Assembly (NCBI GenBank): GCA_007129255.1
Contig: SKVW01000131.1
Location: 1-32,900 of the forward strand
Length of the DNA stretch: 32,900 bases
DNA from: Bacteroidales bacterium
Lineage (GTDB): Bacteria; Bacteroidota; Bacteroidia; Bacteroidales; UBA7960
Reading direction: 5' to 3'
The position numbers and the translations under genes were made by a program. This document shows positions 7,805 to 16,539 of the stretch, piece by piece (positions within the stretch are counted from its first letter, which is position 1; each line of letters opens with the position of its first letter). Under the pieces are notes generated by a model. That model worked only from the letters and a program-made list of their open reading frames with translations. It did not search any database and was not told the origin of the DNA.

Positions 7805-9001
7805 ATGCGCAAAAAACCTGCTCCCAACCGGAAAAAACCCCGCAACATCGGTTTTGGAATTTTTCTTTCCGCCTTTCTTTTGGTTGCTTATTTTTCATTG
7901 GTTTCTTTTTCCCGCGAAAATCCTGAAAGCGATAATGAGGAGCCGCCGGTAAACGGGGTAATAAGCCCGGAGGAGTTTACCCGCACCGATCTGCGAAAGG
8001 GGGAGCGTTTGTTTAAGGGACTTGTTGAGTTTGAGAGTGGTATACACGATTGCTCCTCATGCCATTATACCGTTCGATCCGACACCATGAACTGGAACCC
8101 CTCGGCCTACGAGCTGGCCAAACAATGGATCAGTGAGGAAAATTACAGCCTCAAAGAAAAGCTGGAAAACCCTGTAGGTGTTCGCATGATCAATGATCAT
8201 GAGGGGATGCAGATCACCGAAGAAGAAGAGCACCAACTAAATGCCTATCTTGCAAAGGTTTTTGAAGAGGGCCGCGGTGAATTGCAGGTCATTCCTGTCA
8301 ATGCATTTATTTTCTGGGGACTTGGGTTTTTAATGGCACTGGCCCTTATCGACCTGCTGATCACGCGCAAGATCAAGGTCAAAGCGTTTCACGTATTGAT
8401 ATTAATTGTTGGATTGGTTGTGCACATGCAGTATGCTGTTGCCGAAAGCCGGAGCCTTGGCAGAACCCAGGGGTATGCCCCGGATCAGCCAATCAAATTC
8501 TCCCATTTGGTGCATGCAGGCGAGCATGAAATTGACTGCAATTACTGCCACCAGATCACCAATTTCAGTCTCAGTGCGGGAATCCCATCCAACAATACCT
8601 GTATGAATTGCCACACGGTAATTCGGGAAGGCACCCACTCCGGAAGGTTTGAGATCAACAAGATCCATCAGGCCCACGAATCGGGTGAACCTGTCGAATG
8701 GATACGTGTGCATAAATTACCCGATCATAGTTATTTCAGCCATGCCCAGCATGTTAATGCAGGTAAAGCGGAATGTCAGGATTGTCATGGACCCATAGAA
8801 GAAATGCATATTGTTATGCAAACCGAAGACCTCTCTATGGGATGGTGCCTCACCTGCCACAGGGATTCCAGGGTAGATTTTCTCGACAACCCTTATTACG
8901 AAATTTATGAAAGGTTGCATAACGACATTAGGGAAGGAAGGATTGACGGAGTAACAGCAGCTGAAGTTGGCGGAGAAGATTGCATGAAATGCCATTATTA
9001 A
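7805..9001 (+). CDS. actA: Alternative complex III subunit A, multihaem cytochrome c
   Basis: A 398-residue membrane-bound cytochrome c of ACIII, the quinol-oxidising complex that replaces bc1. An N-terminal hydrophobic segment (about 14-34) is followed by a monohaem-like domain with CSSCH at 83-87, a pair of hydrophobic segments (about 164-186 and 194-214), and a pentahaem domain with CxxCH motifs at 245, 266, 324, 348 and 393. That makes six haem sites, one more than the pentahaem core described for Rhodothermus ActA. The extra site lies in the N-terminal domain. KFSHLVHAG and YFSHAQHV supply distal His ligands typical of multihaem ActA. First gene of the operon, 41 bp before actB. Role: passing electrons from the ActB Fe-S clusters to ActE and onward to the oxidase. 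Confidence 0.93.
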   Translation: MRKKPAPNRKKPRNIGFGIFLSAFLLVAYFSLVSFSRENPESDNEEPPVNGVISPEEFTRTDLRKGERLFKGLVEFESGIHDCSSCHYTVRSDTMNWNPSAYELAKQWISEENYSLKEKLENPVGVRMINDHEGMQITEEEEHQLNAYLAKVFEEGRGELQVIPVNAFIFWGLGFLMALALIDLLITRKIKVKAFHVLILIVGLVVHMQYAVAESRSLGRTQGYAPDQPIKFSHLVHAGEHEIDCNYCHQITNFSLSAGIPSNNTCMNCHTVIREGTHSGRFEINKIHQAHESGEPVEWIRVHKLPDHSYFSHAQHVNAGKAECQDCHGPIEEMHIVMQTEDLSMGWCLTCHRDSRVDFLDNPYYEIYERLHNDIREGRIDGVTAAEVGGEDCMKCHY

Positions 9002-9042
9002 TGTTGGTTTCATTTTTTAGAAACCTTCTCAACATAGATTAA

Positions 9043-12015
9043 ATGGAAAAAAAGTACTGGAAAAGTTTAGAGGAGATCCAACCTCAGAGCAACGGAAAAT
9101 ACCAGGAAAAGCAGGCTCCTTCAGAGGCCTCCTCCCCTATGGATATCCTGTCCGACGAATTGAACGAAAAATCTTCTTCCCGCCGTGACTTTTTGAAGTG
9201 GTGCGGGATCAGTTTTTTCTCTGCCACGGTGATATCTGCCTGTGAAAATCCCGTAAAAAAAGCCATTCCTTATTTAAACCAGCCTGAGGAGATTATCCCG
9301 GGAAAACCTACCTGGTATGCATCATCTTTTATACAGGGGAACGAATATTGCCCCATCCTGGTAAAGAATCGTGACGGACGCCCCATTAAGATCGAGGGCA
9401 ACGACCTTTCCTCCCTGACGACAGGAGGTACCAATGCCAGGGTACAGGCATCGGTACTGAGCCTTTACGATGACGGGGCCAGGTATAAAACTCCCATGGA
9501 GAACAGAAATTCCACTACCTGGGAAAAAACAGATCAAAAAATTCTTTCCAGGCTAAAAGATATTTCAGCCAATGGAGGACGCATGGTATTGGTAACCCCA
9601 ACCTTGGTCAGTCCCTCCACAAGATCACTCATTGATGAGGCGGTTCAGCATTTTCCGGGGCTGGAGGTGATCACCTGGGATGCCATTTCTTATTCCGCCA
9701 TTCGCAAAGCACACCAGGCAACATTTAACCGGGATATCATTCCAGGTTTCCGGTTTGACAAAGCTGACCTGATCATCAGCTTCAGTGCTGATTTTCTGGG
9801 CACCTGGCTTTCGCCGGTAGAATTCTCTGCACAATATGCCAAAACCAGGCGCCTTAAGAAAGAGAAAAAGGACATGTCGCGGCACATTCAATTTGAAAGC
9901 CACTTTTCCATTACAGGTGCCAATGCCGATCATCGCCACCCGGTTCATCCTGCCAAAGAGGCAAAAATATTAATGGCGCTGTATGACCGCATTGCCAATG
10001 CCACCGGCAACCCTGTCATCGGAGCCCCTGCTGTTGATTTTGATGTGGAAAACCTGGCAAAACAGATCCTGGAAAACCGTGGAAAAACCCTCGTGGTATG
10101 CGGACATAACCATTCCGGAATGCAAATGCTGGTCAATGGCATCAATTATATGACGGGTAACTATGAAAATACCCTTGAAACTTCTGTCCCTTATAATTCC
10201 GGCAAGGGCGACAATGAGGCTTTTGAAAACCTGGTTCAGGATCTTGAAAATGGAGAAGTGGATGCCATTTTGTTTTACAAAACCAATCCCCTCTACCATT
10301 ACCATCAGCCCGAAAAATTGAAGGCCGGGATTGAAAATACCCAACTGAGTATTTCATTTTCTACTGCCAAAGATGAAACGGCTGAAGCATGCGGTTTTGT
10401 GTTGCCCGATCACCACTTTTTAGAATCCTGGAATGATGCGGAATTTAAAGACGGATATTTCAGCCTGGCCCAGCCGGTAATTCGTCCCCTTTTCAAAACC
10501 CGTCAGTTTCAGGATACCCTGCTGACCTGGATGGAAAAAGAAACAGATTTTCATCAATATCTGAAATATCAGTGGGAAAAGGCAGTTTATCCCACCCAAA
10601 CCGAACACCCCGATTTTTATCAATTCTGGGTACATGCGCTGCAAAAGGGGATTTACGAAAAGCCGGCCACTGAAACTGAAAGTTTAAGCTATTCGCCCGA
10701 AACCTTAAATGAAGAAATAACCAGTGTAAAAACCCTTGCCAATCAAGAGGGAGAGGTTGTTTTCAACCTGTACCCGGGTTTGGCAATGTATGACGGTCAG
10801 GATGCCAACAATCCCTGGCTTCAGGAATTACCCGACCCTATTACCTCTGTGGCCTGGGACAATTTTGCAGCCCTGTCCCCTGTTACCCTCAAAAAAATGG
10901 ATCTTTCAGAGGGAGACCTTATCCGGGTCAACCAAAAAATCGAATTACCGGTGTTGGCACAGCCCGGGCAAGCCAACGATTGTATTTCCCTTGCTTTAGG
11001 ATACGGACGCACCCAAGCCGGCAAAGCCGGAAATAATGTAGGAGTAAATGCATTTCTGCTCAGCAAATGGGAAGAAGGAAACCGGTCTTTTTCCGGTGCA
11101 GTAAATTCCTGGGAAAAATCAGGAAGCGACCATCAGTTTGCCCGCACTCAGACCCATTTTTCCATGGAAGGCAGGGCCATCGTCAGAGAGTCAACCCTGG
11201 ACAAATACCAGAAAGACCCCGCTGCAGGAAACGAACTGCATCAATATCACGAAGACCACAAACTGACCCTTTATCCAGGGCACAATTACGAAGGGCACCA
11301 CTGGGCATTGATGGTAGACTTGAACAGTTGCACCGGATGTAGCACCTGTGTGATTGCTTGCCAGAGCGAAAACAACACCCCCGTGGTGGGCAAGGACGAG
11401 GTTAGAAGGCGCCGTATCATGCACTGGATGCGGATTGACCGGTACTACAACGGCACAGCCGAAAACCCCCAGGTGGTATTCCAGCCCCTGATGTGTCAGC
11501 ACTGCGACCACGCCCCCTGCGAAGCGGTATGCCCGGTAGCGGCCACTATGCACAGTAGCGAAGGTATCAACCAGGTGACTTATAACCGCTGTGTGGGTAC
11601 CAAATATTGCATAAACAACTGCCCTTATAAAGTCAGGCGTTTTAACTGGTTCCAATACGCCCAAAATGAACGGTTTGATTATAACATGAACTCGGATTTC
11701 GGCCGCATGGTGCTCAATCCGGATGTTACGGTAAGAGAAAGAGGAGTTGTGGAAAAATGCTCTTTCTGTGTACAGCGCATCCAGGATGCCAAGCTCAAAG
11801 CCAAAAATGAACGACGAAAACTCCGCGATGGTGAGGTCATTCCTGCCTGTGTGCAGGCTTGTCCATCCAAAGCCCTGGTATTTGGCGACCTGAACGACAA
11901 ACAAAGCCGGGTGGCAAAAATGATCCAGGATCCGCGGAATTATCACCTGCTGGAAGAGTTGCACACCTTGCCTACGGTGGGTTACCTGACCAAAATAAGA
12001 AACCCGAAGGCCTAA
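9043..12015 (+). CDS. actB: Alternative complex III subunit B, iron-sulfur / molybdopterin-like fusion
   Basis: A 990-residue periplasmic subunit that fuses a molybdopterin-oxidoreductase-like domain (no cofactor in characterised ActB) to a ferredoxin-like domain carrying three [4Fe-4S] and one [3Fe-4S] clusters. The N terminus has a Tat-type SSRRDFLK (45-52) followed by a hydrophobic stretch and VISAC, so C67 may also be lipidated. Cluster motifs lie in the last quarter: CTGCSTCVIAC (about 760), CQHCDHAPCEAVCP (about 817), CVGTKYCINNCPYKVRRFNW (about 850), CSFC (about 906) and CVQACPSKAL (about 936). The length agrees with family members. Lies between actA (41-bp gap) and actC (40-bp gap). 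Receives electrons from menaquinol oxidised at the ActB/ActC interface. Confidence 0.95.
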   Translation: MEKKYWKSLEEIQPQSNGKYQEKQAPSEASSPMDILSDELNEKSSSRRDFLKWCGISFFSATVISACENPVKKAIPYLNQPEEIIPGKPTWYASSFIQGNEYCPILVKNRDGRPIKIEGNDLSSLTTGGTNARVQASVLSLYDDGARYKTPMENRNSTTWEKTDQKILSRLKDISANGGRMVLVTPTLVSPSTRSLIDEAVQHFPGLEVITWDAISYSAIRKAHQATFNRDIIPGFRFDKADLIISFSADFLGTWLSPVEFSAQYAKTRRLKKEKKDMSRHIQFESHFSITGANADHRHPVHPAKEAKILMALYDRIANATGNPVIGAPAVDFDVENLAKQILENRGKTLVVCGHNHSGMQMLVNGINYMTGNYENTLETSVPYNSGKGDNEAFENLVQDLENGEVDAILFYKTNPLYHYHQPEKLKAGIENTQLSISFSTAKDETAEACGFVLPDHHFLESWNDAEFKDGYFSLAQPVIRPLFKTRQFQDTLLTWMEKETDFHQYLKYQWEKAVYPTQTEHPDFYQFWVHALQKGIYEKPATETESLSYSPETLNEEITSVKTLANQEGEVVFNLYPGLAMYDGQDANNPWLQELPDPITSVAWDNFAALSPVTLKKMDLSEGDLIRVNQKIELPVLAQPGQANDCISLALGYGRTQAGKAGNNVGVNAFLLSKWEEGNRSFSGAVNSWEKSGSDHQFARTQTHFSMEGRAIVRESTLDKYQKDPAAGNELHQYHEDHKLTLYPGHNYEGHHWALMVDLNSCTGCSTCVIACQSENNTPVVGKDEVRRRRIMHWMRIDRYYNGTAENPQVVFQPLMCQHCDHAPCEAVCPVAATMHSSEGINQVTYNRCVGTKYCINNCPYKVRRFNWFQYAQNERFDYNMNSDFGRMVLNPDVTVRERGVVEKCSFCVQRIQDAKLKAKNERRKLRDGEVIPACVQACPSKALVFGDLNDKQSRVAKMIQDPRNYHLLEELHTLPTVGYLTKIRNPKA

Positions 12016-12055
12016 AAAGAACCAATGAGTATGAACAGATTATAAACCATTGTCC

Positions 12056-13435
12056 ATGTTCAGCAAGAAAATAAGCCATGCCCTGGTAGAGGGCGACAAA
12101 AACTTCGGCCAGATCAGTGATGAACTGCTTTCCAATGTGGAGAGCAAGCCGGCCTTGTGGTGGTATGCAGGTTTGACCCTGGGCGCCATCTTTCTGGCCA
12201 TCGGTGGATGGGCCTTTTACATGACCCTGAGCCAGGGCATTGGAACCTGGGGATTGACCAATAGCGTTGCCTGGGGATGGGACGTCATCAACTTTGTCTG
12301 GTGGATTGGTATCGGACATGCCGGTACGGCCTTTACCATCTTTTTTCTGGTGTTCAGGCAAAAATGGGCAGGCTCCATCAACCGGTCTGCCGAAGCAATG
12401 ACGGTTTTTGCGGTAATGTGCGCAGGGCTATTCCCTTTGATCCATATGGGCCGGCCCTGGCTGGCGTTTTTTATTATGCCCTATCCCAATACCCGCCTGC
12501 TTTGGGTAAACTACAATTCGGCCTTATTCTGGGACGTGCTGGCCATCAGTACCTACCTGATCATGTCCGTCACCCTGTGGTACCTGGGTATGGTGCCCGA
12601 CCTGGCAACCATCGCCAATCGCACCAAAAATAAACTCAGAAAAACCATTTATGGGATATTCAGCCTGGGATGGAACGGTTCTTTGTATACATACAACCGC
12701 TACGAAACCCTGCTAAAACTTCTTGGTGGCCTTGCGGCCCCCCTTGTAATTTCGGTACACACCATTGTTTCTCTTAACTTTGCCATTTCGGTGCTGCCGG
12801 GCTGGCATGCTACCATCCTGCCGCCTTACTTTTTTGTAGGGGCAATATTTTCGGGATTTGCAATGGTTCTCACCCTCATGATCCTTATGCGCAAAGTGTT
12901 CAATATTTCCGACTACATTACACCGAAACATTTGGATAACATTGCACAGGTACTTAAATATAGCAGTTTGATCATTGCCCTGGCATATGCCACCGAAATA
13001 TTTATTGCTTGGTATTCAGGGGTGACCTATGAAATATACACTTTCTTTAATGCCAGGGCCACCGGGTCTTTCTCAACGGCCTTCTGGATCATGGTTTTTT
13101 GCAACGCCGTTGTACCGCAGGTTTTCTGGTGGGAAAAAGCCCGCAAAAACCTGCTCATCCTTTTCGCAGCGTCCATCCTGATCAATATCGGGATGTGGTT
13201 TGAGCGTTTTGTGATATTGGTATCCTCCCTTGCCGAAGACTTTCTTCCTTCCAGCTGGACACCCTATCAGCCCGCCATGGTTGATATCGGGATTTTTGTG
13301 GGCACCTTCGGGCTTTTCATTGTGGGGATGTTGTTGTTTGTAAGATTTATTCCCGTTATTGCCGTCAATGAGGTAAAACCTATTTCACGTATAGGAAAAA
13401 ATATAAACCCAAAATCGGAAAAAGATGAGCTATAA
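12056..13435 (+). CDS. actC: Alternative complex III subunit C, NrfD/PsrC-like quinol-binding membrane protein
   Basis: Integral membrane subunit of 459 residues with about ten hydrophobic helices, of the NrfD/PsrC family. It contributes the menaquinol site next to the [3Fe-4S] cluster of ActB. Seen directly: a hydrophilic N terminus (EGDKNFGQISDELL), then alternating membrane segments with conserved features such as WGWDVINFVWWIGIGHAGT and MGRPWLAFFIMPYP near the predicted quinol site. I use the ATG at 12056; a TTG at 12050 would add only two residues. Overlaps actD by 11 bp, indicating translational coupling. Sequence-based assignment to the ACIII branch is strong because of the neighbours. 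Proton translocation by this subunit is inferred from other family members. Confidence 0.94.
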   Translation: MFSKKISHALVEGDKNFGQISDELLSNVESKPALWWYAGLTLGAIFLAIGGWAFYMTLSQGIGTWGLTNSVAWGWDVINFVWWIGIGHAGTAFTIFFLVFRQKWAGSINRSAEAMTVFAVMCAGLFPLIHMGRPWLAFFIMPYPNTRLLWVNYNSALFWDVLAISTYLIMSVTLWYLGMVPDLATIANRTKNKLRKTIYGIFSLGWNGSLYTYNRYETLLKLLGGLAAPLVISVHTIVSLNFAISVLPGWHATILPPYFFVGAIFSGFAMVLTLMILMRKVFNISDYITPKHLDNIAQVLKYSSLIIALAYATEIFIAWYSGVTYEIYTFFNARATGSFSTAFWIMVFCNAVVPQVFWWEKARKNLLILFAASILINIGMWFERFVILVSSLAEDFLPSSWTPYQPAMVDIGIFVGTFGLFIVGMLLFVRFIPVIAVNEVKPISRIGKNINPKSEKDEL

Positions 13436-13937
13436 ACATATTATCGGCGTCTTTGATGATGAAGCTTTATTGCTGAAAGCTTTCCGGAAGTTAAAGAAGA
13501 ATGGGGCAAACATTAAGGATATTTACGGCCCTTTTGCTGACCATGATCTGATGAAAGCTTTTGCTCCCGAATCCCGTCTTCCTTACCTATCCTTTGTTTT
13601 TGCCGTGATGACCATCATAGGGGCTTTTGGCTTTTTATATTATACCGCCGTTATTGATTACCCCCTGAACTATAGTGGCAAGCCGTATTTCAGCTTCCCA
13701 TCCATGGTGGTCGTTTTGTTTTTGCTTACCATTTTGGTGACGGGCGGATTATCGGTAGTCACTTTTTTGGGAAGGACACAGCTTTTTCCCGGGAAGGAAG
13801 CCAAAATGCCCGATCCTCAAGCCATGGACAATCGCTTTTACCTGGTGCTGGATCAAAACTTTAATCCTGAGGATATAAAAAAGTGGCTGAAGGAAAGCGG
13901 AGCGGAAGATGTCCTGGAAAAAGAAATTGACTTTTAA
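13425..13937 (+). CDS. actD: Alternative complex III subunit D
   Basis: A 170-residue subunit matching the DUF3341/ActD pattern: a hydrophilic N-terminal ferredoxin-like stretch (YKHIIGVFDDEALLLKAF), GANIKDIYGPF, two membrane helices (about 54-78 and 92-114), and a C-terminal cytoplasmic tail with FYLVLDQNF. No cofactor motif is present, as expected. It packs against ActC/ActF in known structures; its precise function is structural or unknown. The start codon lies inside the actC 3' end, and actE follows after 15 bp. Confidence 0.9.
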   Translation: MSYKHIIGVFDDEALLLKAFRKLKKNGANIKDIYGPFADHDLMKAFAPESRLPYLSFVFAVMTIIGAFGFLYYTAVIDYPLNYSGKPYFSFPSMVVVLFLLTILVTGGLSVVTFLGRTQLFPGKEAKMPDPQAMDNRFYLVLDQNFNPEDIKKWLKESGAEDVLEKEIDF

Positions 13938-13952
13938 CCTTAATTTTTGCAT

Positions 13953-14540
13953 ATGACCGGCAAAAGACCAATCATAAAACCCAGGAGCAAAATCTTTTTT
14001 GCGGCCTTTACTTTGCTATCGGTACTGTTTTTTTCGTGCGACCGCACCCGGGAAGATAAAGGATATGAATATTTTCCTGATATGGTGCACGGCCATGCTT
14101 ATCAGACTTATTCCGATAACCCGGCCATGGAGGATGGAAGGACTATGCGAGAACCGGTTGAAGGCACCGTTCCCCGGCATCTGGTTCCTTATCCTTACGC
14201 CGCTGACTTTGAAGGCCGCGAGCAAGCCGGGCAAGCCCTGAAAAACCCTTTGACAATGAGCGACAAACTGCTTGCAGAAGGCAGGGAGCTTTACAGGGTT
14301 TATTGCAGCAACTGCCATGGGGAATCAGGAGATGGACAGGGCAACCTGCACACCAGCGGTGCTTACATTATTACGCCCACTTCTCTGCTTGACCCCAGAG
14401 TAAAGGAAATACCCGAAGGAGAAACCTACCATGTAATAACTGCCGGATGGGGCGTAATGGGGGCACATGCCTCCCTGATCCAACCGGAAGATCGCTGGAA
14501 GATCGTGGCATTTATTGAACAAGTATTACAGGAAAAGTAA
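13953..14540 (+). CDS. actE: Alternative complex III subunit E, monohaem cytochrome c lipoprotein
   Basis: A 195-residue lipid-anchored cytochrome c. The signal peptide ends in a lipobox (SVLFFSC, lipidated C29). The mature part starts with a long linker containing a PVEGTVPRHLVPYPY segment typical of ActE. The haem c site is CSNCH (118-122) with likely axial M169 in GVMGAHA. It hands electrons from ActA to the caa3 oxidase or to soluble carriers. I use the ATG at 13953, which puts the n-region directly before the hydrophobic core; a TTG at 13947 is in frame but less likely. Gaps are 15 bp upstream and 13 bp downstream. Confidence 0.94.
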   Translation: MTGKRPIIKPRSKIFFAAFTLLSVLFFSCDRTREDKGYEYFPDMVHGHAYQTYSDNPAMEDGRTMREPVEGTVPRHLVPYPYAADFEGREQAGQALKNPLTMSDKLLAEGRELYRVYCSNCHGESGDGQGNLHTSGAYIITPTSLLDPRVKEIPEGETYHVITAGWGVMGAHASLIQPEDRWKIVAFIEQVLQEK

Positions 14541-14553
14541 AATACAATTCCAA

Positions 14554-15714
14554 ATGGAAGCAACTTACAAACCATCCCAATCCATAAAAATTGCGACCGC
14601 CCTGATGCTGGCTGTTGGTATTGCGGCAGTGGTCGTCGGCTTCACCACTGATCCATCAAGAACATGGGCCAACCTTTTGCTCAACAACATGTTTTTTCTG
14701 ACCATCAGCATTGGTGCGCTGATGTTTTACAGCCTGCAATACATCACACAGTCCAGCTGGTCGGCCATGTTTCAGCGCATTCCCCTGGCCCTGGGTGCTT
14801 TTTTGCCCGTTGCTGCCATTTTGATGCTTCTGCTTTATTTCGGGTTACCAGATATTTATAAATGGGCTCAACCCAACATTACGGAAACCGATAAACTGAT
14901 TGCCCATAAATCACCCTTTTTAAATGTACCTTTTTACATGATCAGGATGGTTGTGTATTTTACACTCTGGATTTCCCTGGGATACGCATTGAGAAAGTTT
15001 TCTGTAAAAGAGGACCAAAAAGCGGACATCAAATACTATAAAAAAAGCAGTTTTTTTTCAAAAGTTTTCGTTTTTATTTCGGTAATATTTTTCTCCCTGG
15101 CCGCTATTGACTGGATCATGACCATTGACGCTCATTGGTACAGCACACTTTTTGGTTTCAGGGTAATGGTTACCAGTATGTATTATGCAGTTGCCCTGAT
15201 CGTATTGCTGCTGTTTTTTCTTAATGACAAAGGTTATTTTACACAGCTTAACAAAGCCCACCGCAACGATCTGGCAAGGTATCTTTTCCGTTTCAGTATT
15301 ATTTTTGGTTACCTTTGGTTTATGCAATTCCTGATCATTTGGTATGCAGACATTCCTGAGTTGACCGCTTATTATTATCCCCGTTTTGTAGGGGAATGGC
15401 AGGGGTTCTTTTATGCCGAGATCGTGATCAATTTTGCGATCCCTTTTCTCGCCCTGATGTCGGATGAGATCGGAAGGAAAAAAGAGGTGCTTATTGCCAT
15501 CAGTTTATTATTGGTGGTTGGGTTATGGATCAGCCTTTTTCTTCAAATCATGCCGGGAAGTTATGGAGAGATCCGGTTTGGGTTTGTTGAAGTTGGCCTT
15601 TGGATCGGATATGCCGGTTTGTTTGTCATCATTGTTTTGGAATCCCTTAGCAGAAGTGCGCTAATTCCAAAGAATCACCCCATGCTGGAAGAAAGTGTCC
15701 ATCATCATTTGTAA
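14554..15714 (+). CDS. actF: Alternative complex III subunit F, integral membrane protein
   Basis: A 386-residue membrane subunit with about ten helices, related to ActC but without a partner Fe-S surface. It forms the second half of the membrane domain and is proposed to belong to the ion-translocating part of ACIII. Recognisable stretches are WANLLLNNMFFLTISIGALMF, SLAAIDWIMTIDAHWYSTLFG and IIWYADIPEL. The start is the ATG at 14554, 13 bp after actE; the in-frame TTG at 14515 lies inside actE and is not needed. The next gene (sco) begins 19 bp downstream. Confidence 0.93.
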   Translation: MEATYKPSQSIKIATALMLAVGIAAVVVGFTTDPSRTWANLLLNNMFFLTISIGALMFYSLQYITQSSWSAMFQRIPLALGAFLPVAAILMLLLYFGLPDIYKWAQPNITETDKLIAHKSPFLNVPFYMIRMVVYFTLWISLGYALRKFSVKEDQKADIKYYKKSSFFSKVFVFISVIFFSLAAIDWIMTIDAHWYSTLFGFRVMVTSMYYAVALIVLLLFFLNDKGYFTQLNKAHRNDLARYLFRFSIIFGYLWFMQFLIIWYADIPELTAYYYPRFVGEWQGFFYAEIVINFAIPFLALMSDEIGRKKEVLIAISLLLVVGLWISLFLQIMPGSYGEIRFGFVEVGLWIGYAGLFVIIVLESLSRSALIPKNHPMLEESVHHHL

Positions 15715-15733
15715 AAAAGAAAAACAACATATT

Positions 15734-16516
15734 ATGAGAGCCTTATTATTAACTTTATGCCTGCTGACCGTTTATGGGAGCATTTCCTCCCAGGATATGG
15801 GAAGGCAATACCAGCCGAAAGAAGGAGAAATCGGCATTTTTGAAAAACTGGACGAGTACCTGCCGGAAAATATTTCGCTGATCGACCACGACGGCAATAC
15901 CGTTTCCATGAACAACCTGCTTGACAAGCCCACGGTGCTGGCCCTGGTCTATTACCGCTGCCCCGGCATATGCAGCCCTTTTATGGAAGCCATGGCCCAG
16001 GCGTTTTCCCGCTCCGATATGGCACTGGGAAAAGATTTCCAGGTCCTTTCCATCAGCTTTGACCCCAGGGAAGGCCCCGGGCTGGCCAAAACCAACCGCA
16101 ACACCTATCATCACCTGGTAACCAAAGATTTTGATCCGGAGGGATGGAAGTTTTTTGTAGCCGACAGCACCAATATTCGCAGGATCACAGAAGCAGTTGG
16201 CTTCAAATACCGCCGCACGGGTTTCGATTTTTTGCATTCCTCGGCCATGATCTTTGTAAGCAAAGATGGTAAAATAACCCGCTACCTGCATGGTACCTAT
16301 TTTCTTCCCATTGACCTTAAAATGGCAGTGATCGAAACCTCTGAAGGAAAGTCAGGACCTTCCCTGAGCAGGGTACTGGCTTATTGCTATACCTATGACC
16401 CGGAAGGCCAGCAATATGTTATGAATATTACCAAAGTAGCGGGAACCCTGATACTGTTTTTTGCGGTACTCTCTTTCCTGGTGCTGGCTCTGAAACCAAG
16501 AAAACGGACAACTTAA
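15734..16516 (+). CDS. SCO1/SenC/PrrC-family copper chaperone for CuA assembly
   Basis: A 260-residue thioredoxin-fold protein that delivers copper to, or reduces, the CuA site of oxidase subunit II. It carries a cleavable-looking signal peptide (about 1-20), the CxxxC copper motif C76-P-G-I-C80 in YYRCPGICSPF, the third ligand H168 in FDFLHSSAMIF, and a C-terminal membrane helix (about 234-253) that would tether it to the inner membrane. Many Sco proteins are anchored at the N terminus instead, so this one may carry anchors at both ends. The start is the ATG at 15734, since a GTG at 15695 would lie within actF. Its position between the ACIII and oxidase genes fits its role in maturing ctaC, which is encoded downstream. 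Confidence 0.93.
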   Translation: MRALLLTLCLLTVYGSISSQDMGRQYQPKEGEIGIFEKLDEYLPENISLIDHDGNTVSMNNLLDKPTVLALVYYRCPGICSPFMEAMAQAFSRSDMALGKDFQVLSISFDPREGPGLAKTNRNTYHHLVTKDFDPEGWKFFVADSTNIRRITEAVGFKYRRTGFDFLHSSAMIFVSKDGKITRYLHGTYFLPIDLKMAVIETSEGKSGPSLSRVLAYCYTYDPEGQQYVMNITKVAGTLILFFAVLSFLVLALKPRKRTT

Positions 16517-16539
16517 CCCACTAAATCATCCATAATAAC

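Noticed and set aside
11191-11964. 257-codon frame antisense to the actB ferredoxin domain
   Set aside because: It is the mirror of strongly conserved Fe-S coding sequence on the other strand; no domain is recognisable.
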